Shown here: piece after piece, positions 1-7,834 of the stretch
Layout of the letters: each line of letters starts with the position of its first letter
Numbering within the stretch: the first letter of the stretch is position 1
Assembly (NCBI RefSeq): GCF_017876775.1
Contig: NZ_JAGIOP010000001.1
Location: 1,550,001 to 1,614,000 of the forward strand
Source: Mycolicibacterium lutetiense
GTDB lineage: Bacteria; Actinomycetota; Actinomycetes; Mycobacteriales; Mycobacteriaceae
DNA: 64,000 nucleotides
Direction: 5' to 3'
Notes under the pieces: model-generated
Seen by the model: the letters and a program-made list of their open reading frames with translations, nothing else
Told to the model about the DNA's origin: nothing
Databases searched by the model: none
Position numbers and translations under genes: made by a program

Positions 1-170
1 ACGCCGCCGATGACGACTCCGCCACCGGCGGGCCGGATTTGGTGCGCGGCATCTTCCCGACCGCGGTGCTCCTCGGAGCCGATGGGGCCGAGGAAGTCAC
101 CGAGGAACGTATCGCCGATCTGGCTCGCGAGGTCATCGCGCGCCGGACCCGGACGGGTGGTGAGGGGTAA
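1..170 (+). CDS. prcB: Proteasome subunit beta, C-terminal part (starts outside the window)
   Basis: Only the last 55 codons are present, read from position 3 and ending in TAA at 168-170. The residues ([12 protein letters not shown], then [18 protein letters not shown] helix and a Gly-rich tail) match the end of mycobacterial PrcB, the threonine-protease ring subunit of the 20S proteasome that degrades pupylated proteins. The catalytic Thr and propeptide lie upstream of the window. prcA begins on the very next base, so the two are co-transcribed and probably translationally coupled, as expected for subunits made in equal amount. Identification rests on the fragment plus its neighbour. Confidence 0.9.
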   Translation, partial: AADDDSATGGPDLVRGIFPTAVLLGADGAEEVTEERIADLAREVIARRTRTGGEG

Positions 171-932
171 ATGAGCTTCCCGTATTTCATCTCGCCTGAG
201 CAGGCGATGCGTGAGCGCTCCGAACTGGCGCGCAAGGGCATCTCCCGCGGGCGCAGCGTGATCGCACTCGCCTACGACAGCGGCGTGCTGTTCGTCGCGG
301 AGAACCCGTCGCGCTCCCTGCAGAAGGTCAGCGAGCTCTACGACCGGGTCGGCTTCGCCGCCGTAGGCCGGTTCAACGAGTTCGACAACCTGAGGCGCGG
401 CGGCATCCAGTTCGCCGATACCCGCGGCTACGCCTACGACCGTCGGGACGTGACCGGTCGCCAGCTGGCCAACGTCTACGCACAGACGCTCGGCACGATC
501 TTCACCGAGCAGGCCAAGCCCTACGAGGTCGAGCTGTGCGTGGCCGAAGTCGCGCACTACGGCGAGACGAAAGCCCCGGAGCTGTACCGGATCACCTATG
601 ACGGGTCGATCGCCGACGAGCCGCACTTCGTCGTGATGGGCGGCACCACGGAGCCGATCGCCACCGCGCTGGGGGAGTCCTACGCCGAGAACGCCGATCT
701 GGCCGCTGCGGTCAAGATCGCGGTGGAGGCCCTGGGTGCGAGCAGCAACGGCTCCGAGCCACGCGCGCTGGGCCCGTCCACCCTCGAAGTGGCGGTCCTC
801 GATGCCAACCGGCCTCGCCGTGCGTTCCGTCGGATCACCGGCGCTGCGCTGGAAGCGCTTCTGCCCGAAGCAGTTTCGGACAAGCCGGCCGATGAGAAGC
901 CGTCGGAGAAGCCGAAGAAGTCAGAAAAGTAG
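171..932 (+). CDS. prcA: Proteasome subunit alpha
   Basis: 253 residues, close to the roughly 248 of M. tuberculosis PrcA. The start [18 protein letters not shown] is the typical alpha-subunit N-terminus; these residues gate the entrance of the 20S chamber. The body has the Ntn-hydrolase fold features of an inactive alpha subunit ([32 protein letters not shown]). The C-terminal 20 residues are Lys/Glu/Pro rich and probably disordered. The gene starts directly after the prcB stop with no gap, and the GGTGAGGGG at the prcB end serves as ribosome-binding site. It forms the outer ring that docks the Mpa/ARC ATPase. Confidence 0.97.
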   Translation: MSFPYFISPEQAMRERSELARKGISRGRSVIALAYDSGVLFVAENPSRSLQKVSELYDRVGFAAVGRFNEFDNLRRGGIQFADTRGYAYDRRDVTGRQLANVYAQTLGTIFTEQAKPYEVELCVAEVAHYGETKAPELYRITYDGSIADEPHFVVMGGTTEPIATALGESYAENADLAAAVKIAVEALGASSNGSEPRALGPSTLEVAVLDANRPRRAFRRITGAALEALLPEAVSDKPADEKPSEKPKKSEK

Positions 933-1121
933 GTTGACCACCGCTTCGGCCTCGGTGCCGTCGCGGTAGAGCCGCCACGTGAGGTTCGCCAACTCGTCGG
1001 GGTCGATCGTCGGCAGATCACCGGTGCCCGCCATCGCCCGATGGATGTCGCCCCGCTCGATCAGGCCGCTGATGGGCACCACGCTGCTGAGTCCGCCGGC
1101 GAACAACAATCCGCCGCCGCC
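921..1121 (-). pseudogene. Remnant of a short-chain dehydrogenase (3' end, internally deleted)
   Basis: Read on the minus strand, this stretch contains GGGGLLFAGGLSS, which resembles the central beta-strand of SDR proteins, joined directly to LIERGDIHRAMAGTG and DPDELANLTWRLYRDGTEAE, which resembles the end of an SDR. The usual 40-50 residues between them, including the YxxxK active site, are missing, and no N-terminal Rossmann part is present. It overlaps the prcA stop by 12 bases. I read it as a decayed gene. The assignment is by motif recognition only. Confidence 0.45.
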
Positions 1122-1122
1122 G

Positions 1123-1302
1123 CGCCACCTGGCCGATGCGTTCATCGACGCGATCGAGGCCGACGGCGCCACGGGTTCCGACATCAGCGGACCGCATGCC
1201 CAAAAGGCGGTGGGTGCCTACCTGCAGGCGTTCGAACGCATCCTCGGCGCACCCGCCGGGTCACTGCACGACCCGGCGTCGTCAGCTCAGCGGGAACCGT
1301 AG
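1123..1302 (+). pseudogene. Possible C-terminal remnant of an unidentified enzyme
   Basis: This plus-strand frame reads RHLADAFIDAIEADGATGSD and continues QKAVGAYLQAFERILG before a stop at 1300-1302. It is a coherent amphipathic helix-rich tail, unlike the low-complexity shadow frames around it, and it begins exactly where the minus-strand SDR remnant stops (1121). No start codon or 5' part belongs to it. It may be the end of an oxidoreductase, but I cannot name the family. It runs 21 bases into the 3' end of the convergent gene. Confidence 0.3.
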
Positions 1303-2406
1303 CTTCGCGACGGCGGTCTGGTTCCAGATCTTGGCGCTGATCTCGTCGGGCCGCACGGCGTAGGCCGCTCCGCCGTTGTCGAGGACCGTCACCGCGACGC
1401 GGGACAGGACGTCATAGCCGGAATCGTCGTAGTGCAGCGCTCCGGTCGCGGCCTCGATCCGGCCCAGCACATCGACGGTGAAGTTGTACACCAGCGTGTC
1501 CACCGCCCCGGCCGTCGCGGCCCGGGTGATGTCGCCGAGATCGCTGGCCACCAGCCCCTTGCTGATGTCATTGCCCAACTCGTCGACCCAGGCGCTGGCC
1601 CGCTCGGCATTCAGGGCGGGCAACGACTCACGGATGGCGCCGTCGATCTGATCGGGCCGCAGCTGGTCTGCCGCGCCGGGCACCGCCACGATCTGGCGTT
1701 TGTGGTCGAGGCCGCGGTACATGTCGAGCAGCGGGCCGGTCGCAAACAGATACAGCGGCCGCGTCGACGACGGATCGAGCTGTCCCAGTTCGGCATCCAC
1801 CGCATCGGCGACCCGCTTCGCGTACTGCTCGAGCAACACCTTCTTGCCCTCGTCACCGACCAGGCGCCGCACATGACCCCGGTCGCGCACCGTGGCACGG
1901 TTGGTCGCATCAGCCACGGCGACCGCGTACTCGCCGGTGAGATCCAACTCCTGGGCCCGCGTCCTCGCGGTCGCCTGCCACAGGTTCCAGCCGTCGGCGG
2001 ACAGCGTCAGCGCGTAGGCCTCCTGCGGCGTGGTGACCGCCCGCACCAACTGGCCGATGTCGAAGCAGCTGCCCACCTGCAGCTGGCTGTCCAGGCCGTT
2101 GGGCAATACGTAGACCTCGTGGAAGTCATCGGCGATGAAGATGGCCACCGAACGGGACAGGCGCAGCCACAACTCCGATTCGGCGATCTCATTCCAGCGT
2201 GCCCGCAGCCGTTCCTCGACGGCATGCCGCGCGCCGGATTCGCGGATCGTGCGCAGTGCCCGGTCTACCGCGCTCTTCGCCGTCAGCACGCTCTTCTCCC
2301 GCTCATCCGGTCCCGGTGCGGTTTCCGCGTAGACCGTGATGGCGTGCTCGTGAGGCTCGCCAAGGCGGATCAGGTCGGCAACATCAGGCAGTTCGTAGCG
2401 GGTCAT
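1282..2406 (-). CDS. baeRF-like protein (bacterial homologue of eukaryotic/archaeal release factor eRF1)
   Basis: 374 residues from ATG at 2406, preceded by AAAGGAG at 2413-2419 with six bases of spacing; a GTG two codons upstream is less well placed. The protein has an N-terminal alpha/beta region (VADLIRLGEPHEHAITVYAE), a middle part with RDRGHVRRLVGDEGKKVLLE and LYLFATGPLLDMYRGL, and a C-terminal L7Ae/eRF1-like domain (GAVDTLVYNF, VLDNGGAAYAVRPDEI). This order is typical of the baeRF families, thought to act on stalled ribosomes or peptidyl-tRNA. The function is inferred and not tested in mycobacteria as far as I know. It is convergent with prcA and divergent from pafA. Confidence 0.65.
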   Translation of the reverse strand: MTRYELPDVADLIRLGEPHEHAITVYAETAPGPDEREKSVLTAKSAVDRALRTIRESGARHAVEERLRARWNEIAESELWLRLSRSVAIFIADDFHEVYVLPNGLDSQLQVGSCFDIGQLVRAVTTPQEAYALTLSADGWNLWQATARTRAQELDLTGEYAVAVADATNRATVRDRGHVRRLVGDEGKKVLLEQYAKRVADAVDAELGQLDPSSTRPLYLFATGPLLDMYRGLDHKRQIVAVPGAADQLRPDQIDGAIRESLPALNAERASAWVDELGNDISKGLVASDLGDITRAATAGAVDTLVYNFTVDVLGRIEAATGALHYDDSGYDVLSRVAVTVLDNGGAAYAVRPDEISAKIWNQTAVAKLRFPLS

Positions 2407-2536
2407 CACCACTCCTTTGTGCGACTGGCTCCAACCCTATGCCTGCGAGGGCCGCTGACCAGGGTCAAAAGTGCTAGATCGTCGGCGCCACGAACACGAT
2501 GGACGAGCTTGCCCACCTTTACCGTCAGGCACCCCG

Positions 2537-2542
2537 TAAGCT
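2537..2542 (+). promoter_or_regulatory. Predicted -10 box for leaderless pafA transcript
   Basis: TAAGCT fits TANNNT and ends seven bases before the GTG at 2550, the spacing that puts the transcription start on the start codon. It supports GTG 2550 over the longer upstream frame. Confidence 0.6.
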
Positions 2543-2549
2543 CGATGGC

Positions 2550-3908
2550 GTGCAGCGACGAATCATGGGCATCGAGACGGAATTCGGTGTGACCTGCACG
2601 TTCCACGGCCATCGCCGGCTCAGTCCCGACGAGGTCGCCCGCTATTTGTTCCGGCGGGTGGTGTCGTGGGGCCGCAGTTCCAACGTGTTCCTTCGTAACG
2701 GCGCCCGGTTGTACCTGGATGTGGGCAGCCACCCGGAGTACGCGACCGCCGAGTGCGACAACCTGACCCAGCTGGTCACCCACGACCGCGCCGGCGAGCG
2801 CGTCCTGGAGGATCTGCTGATCGACGCCGAGCAGCGGCTCGCCGACGAGGGCATCGGCGGCGACATCTACCTGTTCAAGAACAACACCGATTCGGCGGGC
2901 AACTCCTACGGCTGCCACGAGAACTTCCTGATCGTGCGGGCCGGCGAATTCTCCCGGATCTCCGATGTGCTGCTGCCGTTCCTGGTCACCCGCCAGCTCA
3001 TCTGCGGTGCGGGCAAGGTGTTGCAGACGCCGAAGGCCGCCACGTTCTGCTTGAGTCAGCGCGCCGAGCACATCTGGGAGGGCGTCTCCAGCGCCACGAC
3101 CCGATCGCGCCCGATCATCAACACCCGCGACGAGCCGCACGCCGACGCCGAGAAGTACCGCCGGCTGCACGTCATCGTCGGCGACTCCAACATGTGCGAG
3201 ACCACCACCATGCTCAAGGTGGGTAGTGCCTCGCTGGTGCTGGAGATGATCGAGGCCGGTGTCCCGTTCCGGGATTTCTCCCTGGACAACCCGATTCGGG
3301 CCATCCGCGAGGTCAGCCACGACCTGACCGGGCGGCGTCCGGTGCGGCTCGCCGGCGGCCGCCAGGCCAGCGCCCTGGACATCCAGCGCGAGTACTACAG
3401 CCGGGCCGTGGAGTACCTGCAGACTCGTGAACCGAGCACTCAGATCGAGCAGGTGGTCGATCTGTGGGGCCGCCAGCTCGACGCGGTCGAGAGCCAGGAC
3501 TTCGCGAAGGTCGACACCGAGATCGACTGGGTGATCAAGCGCAAGTTGTTCCAGCGTTACCAGGATCGCTACAGCATGGAGCTGGCCGATCCGAAGATCA
3601 GCCAGCTCGACCTCGCCTACCACGACATCAAGCGCGGTCGTGGGGTATTCGACCTGCTGCAGCGCAAAGGCCTGGCCACCCGGATCACCACCGACGAGGA
3701 GATCGACGCCGCGGTCAACACCCCGCCGCAGACGACGCGGGCCAAGCTGCGCGGCGAGTTCATCAGCGCGGCACAGGAAGCCGGGCGGGACTTCACCGTG
3801 GACTGGGTGCATCTCAAGCTCAACGATCAGGCTCAGCGCACCGTGCTGTGCAAGGATCCGTTCCGGTCGGTCGACGAGCGGGTCAAGCGCCTGATCGCGA
3901 GCATGTAG
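2550..3908 (+). CDS. pafA: Proteasome accessory factor A, Pup-protein ligase
   Basis: PafA joins the C-terminal glutamate of the ubiquitin-like protein Pup to substrate lysines, using ATP, and so marks proteins for the mycobacterial proteasome. The GTG start gives [16 protein letters not shown], the conserved opening, and 452 residues, the usual length. The glutamine-synthetase-like fold is visible: IETEFG with the metal-binding Glu9, [14 protein letters not shown] carrying the proposed catalytic Asp57, and GHENFLIVR. The small C-terminal domain that binds Pup follows ([17 protein letters not shown]). A longer reading frame reaches 2499 but the -10 box and homologues favour 2550. It lies 3' of the prcBA block, as in other mycobacteria. 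Confidence 0.97.
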   Translation: MQRRIMGIETEFGVTCTFHGHRRLSPDEVARYLFRRVVSWGRSSNVFLRNGARLYLDVGSHPEYATAECDNLTQLVTHDRAGERVLEDLLIDAEQRLADEGIGGDIYLFKNNTDSAGNSYGCHENFLIVRAGEFSRISDVLLPFLVTRQLICGAGKVLQTPKAATFCLSQRAEHIWEGVSSATTRSRPIINTRDEPHADAEKYRRLHVIVGDSNMCETTTMLKVGSASLVLEMIEAGVPFRDFSLDNPIRAIREVSHDLTGRRPVRLAGGRQASALDIQREYYSRAVEYLQTREPSTQIEQVVDLWGRQLDAVESQDFAKVDTEIDWVIKRKLFQRYQDRYSMELADPKISQLDLAYHDIKRGRGVFDLLQRKGLATRITTDEEIDAAVNTPPQTTRAKLRGEFISAAQEAGRDFTVDWVHLKLNDQAQRTVLCKDPFRSVDERVKRLIASM

Positions 3909-3916
3909 CGCCGGCG

Positions 3917-4429
3917 TCAGAACAAGCGGGTCCCCGACCGGGTGAACACGAAGCCGTGCTTACCCGCGCGACACGCGAACATCCCGACCGACGGGTCGGG
4001 GCCGACCCCACACACCATGCCCGCCTGAAGATTGATCTTGTGCCCCGGCGGCAGTGCCAGGAAGTCGTTCGGATCGGGTGCACTGCCCGGCACCGGAGGA
4101 TCCGCGGGCACAATCGTCGCCTCGGTATCCGGCCCGAACGACGTCTTCCAGTACCCGCCTCTGTCCGGCCGCGGCCCGTAACACCAGAGCCGGTGCAGAT
4201 AGTCACGTGAATTGATCGAGCAGCGTTGGCCATCGGGTGTGGTGAAGGTGCTGCCGTTGAAGTACTGGCGGGTGTTCTCGGTGCCGTAGACGTCCTGGAC
4301 GACGGGATAGCCCGACAGGTCGGGGAAGGCTGCTCGATCTGCCACAGCGACACCGCCCGACACTCGGCTGCAGGCCACGGCGCTGAGGGCCACGGCCGTC
4401 ACCAGGGCGGCGCGCATCGCGATGTGCAT
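3917..4429 (-). CDS. Secreted/lipoprotein-like protein of unknown function
   Basis: 170 residues from ATG at 4429, with a strong ribosome-binding site (AGGAGG at 4433-4438). The N-terminus MHIAMRAALVTAVALSAVAC is a signal peptide ending in a cysteine that could be lipidated, although the lipobox is not canonical at -3. The mature part holds further Cys residues (DGQRCS, LWCYG, MVCGVG, MFACRAG) that could form two disulfides. No catalytic motif is visible. It sits between pafA and pafB on the opposite strand, converging with pafA with eight bases between stops. No function is proposed. Confidence 0.75.
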   Translation of the reverse strand: MHIAMRAALVTAVALSAVACSRVSGGVAVADRAAFPDLSGYPVVQDVYGTENTRQYFNGSTFTTPDGQRCSINSRDYLHRLWCYGPRPDRGGYWKTSFGPDTEATIVPADPPVPGSAPDPNDFLALPPGHKINLQAGMVCGVGPDPSVGMFACRAGKHGFVFTRSGTRLF

Positions 4430-4525
4430 GCCACCTCCTGGCCGCCGACGGTGTTCAACGACGTTGTCCCAGCATGCCACTCGGACCGGCCGCCGTCGCT
4501 GACCGGATCCACGGCAATCAGGCCC

Positions 4526-4531
4526 TAAGCT
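4526..4531 (+). promoter_or_regulatory. Predicted -10 box for leaderless pafB transcript
   Basis: TAAGCT ends seven bases before GTG 4539. The same hexamer and spacing occur before pafA. The TTG six bases further upstream is therefore unlikely to be the start. Confidence 0.6.
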
Positions 4532-4538
4532 CTTGAGC

Positions 4539-5528
4539 GTGACGGTGTCCAAAGTCGAGCGGCTGATGAACCTTGTCATCGCCCTGCTGTCGACCCGCTC
4601 GTTTCTGCCTGCCGACAAGATCCGCACCAACGTGCAGGGTTACGCCGACAGCCCCAGTGACGAAGCGTTCTCCCGGATGTTCGAGCGCGACAAGAACGAA
4701 TTGCGCGATCTGGGCATCCCGTTGGAGACGGGCCGGGTGTCGAAGTTCGATCCGACCGAGGGCTACCGCATCAACCGGGACGAGTATGCGTTGCCCCCGG
4801 TCCAGCTGACGAGCGATGAGGTGGCGGCGGTGGCGGTGGCCACTCAGCTGTGGCAGTCGCCCGAGTTGATCACTGCGACGCAGGGGGCCTTGCTGAAGTT
4901 GCGCGCCGCAGGCGTGGACGTCGATGCGGACGGGGCCGGTGTGGCCATCGCATCGACTGCGACGCTGCCCGGACTGCGCGGCGCCGAAGGGGTTCTGCAG
5001 ATCCTGTTGTCGGCGATCGATTCCGGGCATGCGGTGCAGTTCCGGCACCGCGCCTCCCGCAACGTCGACCACACCAGCCGCAACGTCGAGCCGTGGGGTG
5101 TCGTCACCCATCGCGGCCGGTGGTATCTGGTCGGCCACGATCGTGACCGCGACGACACCCGTACCTTTCGCCTGTCACGCATCGATCCCGACGTCAGCAC
5201 GGTCGGGCCGGCCGGCGCGGTGGTCAAACCGGAAGAGATCAATCTGCGTGACATCGTCGCCCGCGCGGTGGCCGAACAACCGACCGGTGAACAGGCCAGA
5301 GTGTGGATCGCCGGCGGCCGCGCCACCGCGCTGCGCCGTCAGGCGATCGAGACCGTGCCCCGCACGTTGGGCGGGCGCGCCGGGGAGGAGATCACCGTCG
5401 ACATCGGAATGTTGGACCGGCTGGCCCGTGAGATCGCCGGCTACGGCGTCGACGCCGTCGCGCTGGAACCGCAGTCATTGCGCGACGACGTGGTGAGTCG
5501 GTTGCGGGCGCAGGCGGGTCGCGCATGA
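4539..5528 (+). CDS. pafB: WYL-domain transcriptional activator PafB
   Basis: 329 residues from GTG (VTVSKVERLMNLVIALLS). An N-terminal winged helix covers residues 1-80, a WYL sensor domain roughly 135-210 (RHRASRNVDH; EPWGVVTHRGRWYLVGHDRDRD with the RWYLVG core), and a C-terminal WCX region follows. PafB and PafC act together on RNA polymerase at DNA-damage promoters that do not depend on LexA; the WYL domain is thought to sense single-stranded DNA. pafC follows after 31 bases on the same transcript. A matching target promoter is present at uvrB in this window. The pair is not needed for pupylation despite the name. Confidence 0.95.
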   Translation: MTVSKVERLMNLVIALLSTRSFLPADKIRTNVQGYADSPSDEAFSRMFERDKNELRDLGIPLETGRVSKFDPTEGYRINRDEYALPPVQLTSDEVAAVAVATQLWQSPELITATQGALLKLRAAGVDVDADGAGVAIASTATLPGLRGAEGVLQILLSAIDSGHAVQFRHRASRNVDHTSRNVEPWGVVTHRGRWYLVGHDRDRDDTRTFRLSRIDPDVSTVGPAGAVVKPEEINLRDIVARAVAEQPTGEQARVWIAGGRATALRRQAIETVPRTLGGRAGEEITVDIGMLDRLAREIAGYGVDAVALEPQSLRDDVVSRLRAQAGRA

Positions 5529-5564
5529 GGGCCAGCGAGGAGCCGGAGGCGGATCGCGCATGAG
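5519..5564 (+). repeat. Short direct repeat at the pafB/pafC junction
   Basis: TCGCGCATGAG occurs at 5519-5529 across the pafB stop and again at 5554-5564 across the pafC start, 35 bases apart. The spacer is AGCGAGGAGCCGGAGGCGGA-like and supplies the GGAG ribosome-binding sites. The first copy contains an ATG that is followed in frame by no long reading frame, so only the second copy is used. Confidence 0.7.
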
Positions 5565-6525
5565 TCAGGTTTCCACCCGGTTGGTCCGGATGCTCAACAT
5601 GGTGCCGTATTTCCAGGCCAACCCGAAGGTCACCCGCTCGGCGGCGGCGGCCGCCCTGGGGGTGACAGCGAAGCAGCTCGACGACGATCTGCGACAGCTG
5701 TGGATGTGCGGGCTGCCCGGCTACAGTCCCGGCGATCTGATCGATTTCGACTTCGAAGGCGATACCGTCGAAGTCACCTTCAGCGCCGGTGTCGATCGCC
5801 CGTTGCGCCTGACCTCGACGGAGGCCACCACCGTCCTGGTGGCTCTGCGTTCGCTCGTCGACGTGCCCGGGATGGTCGACCCCGAAGCCGCCCGCAGCGC
5901 CATCGCCAAGATCGAATCGGCGGCAGGCAGCCAACGCGCCGGTGTCGAGGAGGGGGTGCCCCAGGAAACCGGGACGGCAGCGGCGGTACGGGCCGCCGTG
6001 CGTGATGCTCGAGCGCTGACCTTGGAGTACTACTCGGCGTCACGTGACTCGCTGACTACCCGCACCGTGGACCCGATCCGCGTCGTGCTGATCGGTGACA
6101 ACAGCTACCTGGAGGCGTGGTGCCGCACCGCCGAGGCGGTCCGGATGTTCCGGTTCGACCGGATCGTCGCCGCCGAGCGCCTCGCCGATGCCGCGGAGCC
6201 ACCGTCGCCTGCGGTGCAGGCCGGCATCGACACCTCGCTGTTCGATCCCGACGCCGCGGACCCGTCGTTGCCGTCGGCAACGCTGCTCATTGACCCGTCC
6301 GCGTCGTGGATGTTCGACTACTACCCGTTACGGGTGGTCAATGAACTGCCAGACGGGGCGTGCGAAGCGGTGATGACGTACGCCTCGCCCGAGTGGATGG
6401 CGCGTTTCCTGCTCGGATTCGGTTCGGCGGTGCGGGTGTTGGACCCACCGGACCTCGCGCAGCGGGTGCAGGAATCTGCCGGCGAGGCGCTGCGTGTCTA
6501 CGACGCCGACAACACACACGGGTAG
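5560..6525 (+). CDS. pafC: WYL-domain transcriptional activator PafC
   Basis: 321 residues with the same layout as PafB: a winged helix at 1-75 (STRLVRMLNMVPYFQANP; TRSAAAAALGVTAKQLDDDL), a WYL domain around 145-215 (LTLEYYSASRDSLTTRTVDP; SYLEAWCRTAEAVRMFRFDR) and a C-terminal extension. It forms the heteromeric regulator with PafB. The ATG at 5560 follows GGAGGCGG with good spacing. tatA starts 30 bases downstream, so pafB-pafC-tatA-tatC-helY could be one transcription unit. The WYL core is degenerate here (YLEAWC), as is usual in PafC. Confidence 0.95.
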   Translation: MSQVSTRLVRMLNMVPYFQANPKVTRSAAAAALGVTAKQLDDDLRQLWMCGLPGYSPGDLIDFDFEGDTVEVTFSAGVDRPLRLTSTEATTVLVALRSLVDVPGMVDPEAARSAIAKIESAAGSQRAGVEEGVPQETGTAAAVRAAVRDARALTLEYYSASRDSLTTRTVDPIRVVLIGDNSYLEAWCRTAEAVRMFRFDRIVAAERLADAAEPPSPAVQAGIDTSLFDPDAADPSLPSATLLIDPSASWMFDYYPLRVVNELPDGACEAVMTYASPEWMARFLLGFGSAVRVLDPPDLAQRVQESAGEALRVYDADNTHG

Positions 6526-6555
6526 ACTCGGCGCAGACGTCTGGAGGTAACCAAA

Positions 6556-6813
6556 TTGGGTGGTCTACAACCCTGGCACTGGATCATTGTCATCGCGGTG
6601 TTCGTGCTGCTTTTCGGCGCCAAGAAGCTGCCGGACGCAGCCCGGTCGCTCGGTAAGTCGATGCGGATCTTCAAGTCGGAGATCAAGGAGATGCAGTCGG
6701 ATTCTGGGTCTTTTGGGGCCTCCTCCACGGAGACCCCGCCGGCCAAGCCGATCGTCTCCGAGCGGGTCGACACTCCTGCCCCTGAGCAGTCCCCGGACCG
6801 CCACACGGCCTGA
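6556..6813 (+). CDS. tatA: Sec-independent protein translocase subunit TatA
   Basis: 85 residues. A single N-terminal membrane helix ([20 protein letters not shown]) is followed by the conserved [20 protein letters not shown] amphipathic helix and an acidic, Pro-rich tail. TatA oligomers thin or open the membrane for folded proteins with twin-arginine signals. The start is TTG at 6556, chosen because GGAGG at 6542-6546 lies ten bases upstream and the helix needs the preceding residues. The tail is variable in all TatA proteins and carries no further motif. Confidence 0.95.
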   Translation: MGGLQPWHWIIVIAVFVLLFGAKKLPDAARSLGKSMRIFKSEIKEMQSDSGSFGASSTETPPAKPIVSERVDTPAPEQSPDRHTA

Positions 6814-6889
6814 CCGGTCCGGCGCCCGATCGCGGTCAACGTCCCGCGATGACGCAGCGCGTCTACGACCAGGCCGTTAGAACACGCCC

Positions 6890-7834
6890 GTGACCTCCGG
6901 AATCATCAAGAAGCTCGATCCTCGGCGCCGCCGTTCGCGGGTCAACCCCGACGGCACCATGTCGTTGGTCGACCACCTGCACGAGCTGCGCAACCGTCTG
7001 TTGATTGCCGTGGCCGCCGTTGTGCTGACGACGATCTTCGGCTTCCTGTGGTACACCCACGGCTTCTTCGGCTTCGAGAGCCTGGGGGAATGGCTGCGCG
7101 GTCCGTACTGCGCGCTCCCGGCCTCGGCGCGCGCGACCATCGCACCCGACGGCGAGTGCCGCCTGCTGGCCACCGGCCCGTTCGACCAGTTCATGCTGCG
7201 TCTCAAGGTGGCGCTGGCGGCCGGGCTGGTGCTGGCCTGCCCGGTGTGGCTCTACCAGCTGTGGGCGTTCATCACCCCAGGCCTGTACAAGAAGGAACGC
7301 CGCTTCGCGATGGCGTTCGTCGGCCTCGGCGCCACATTGTTCATCGCCGGCGCGATCCTGGCCTACGTGGTGCTGGCCACCGCGCTGGGCTTCCTGCTGA
7401 CCGTCGGCAGCGACGTGCAGGTCACCGCTCTGTCCGGCGACCAGTACTTCGGTTTCCTGATCAACCTGCTGCTGGTGTTCGGCATCAGCTTCGAGTTCCC
7501 ACTGTTGATCATCATGCTCAATCTGGTCGGCATGCTCAGCTACGAGCGGCTCAAGGCCTGGCGACGCGGACTGATCTTTGGATTGTTCGTGTTCGCGGCG
7601 TTCGCCACCCCCGGGTCGGACCCGTTCACGATGCTGGCGCTGGCCTGCGCGCTCAGCCTGCTGCTGGAGTTCGCCATCCAGGTGGCGCGGATCAACGACA
7701 GGCGCAAGGCCCGGCGCGAGGCACAGGAGGTGCCCGAGGACGAGGCCGCGCCGATCCCGTCGGCCGAGCCGGTAGAGCAGCCGGCCCCGGTCGCGGGCGC
7801 GTCGCGAATCGACATCGACGACGATGCGACCTGA
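6890..7834 (+). CDS. tatC: Sec-independent protein translocase subunit TatC
   Basis: 314 residues with six predicted membrane helices between about 35 and 270. The conserved cytosolic opening [15 protein letters not shown], which binds the twin-arginine signal, is present, as are the loop [14 protein letters not shown] and [13 protein letters not shown]. The charged C-terminal tail of about 45 residues is typical of actinobacteria. GTG 6890 is used; MSLVDHL is an internal methionine preceded by a basic stretch found in relatives. It overlaps helY by 11 bases, which suggests coupling. TatA and TatC together export folded proteins such as phospholipases and some lipoproteins. Confidence 0.95.
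   Translation: MTSGIIKKLDPRRRRSRVNPDGTMSLVDHLHELRNRLLIAVAAVVLTTIFGFLWYTHGFFGFESLGEWLRGPYCALPASARATIAPDGECRLLATGPFDQFMLRLKVALAAGLVLACPVWLYQLWAFITPGLYKKERRFAMAFVGLGATLFIAGAILAYVVLATALGFLLTVGSDVQVTALSGDQYFGFLINLLLVFGISFEFPLLIIMLNLVGMLSYERLKAWRRGLIFGLFVFAAFATPGSDPFTMLALACALSLLLEFAIQVARINDRRKARREAQEVPEDEAAPIPSAEPVEQPAPVAGASRIDIDDDAT

Noticed and set aside
2406..3812. Long open frame antisense to pafA
   Set aside because: It mirrors the GC3 pattern of pafA, has no ribosome-binding site, and reads as low-complexity His/Gln/Val text.
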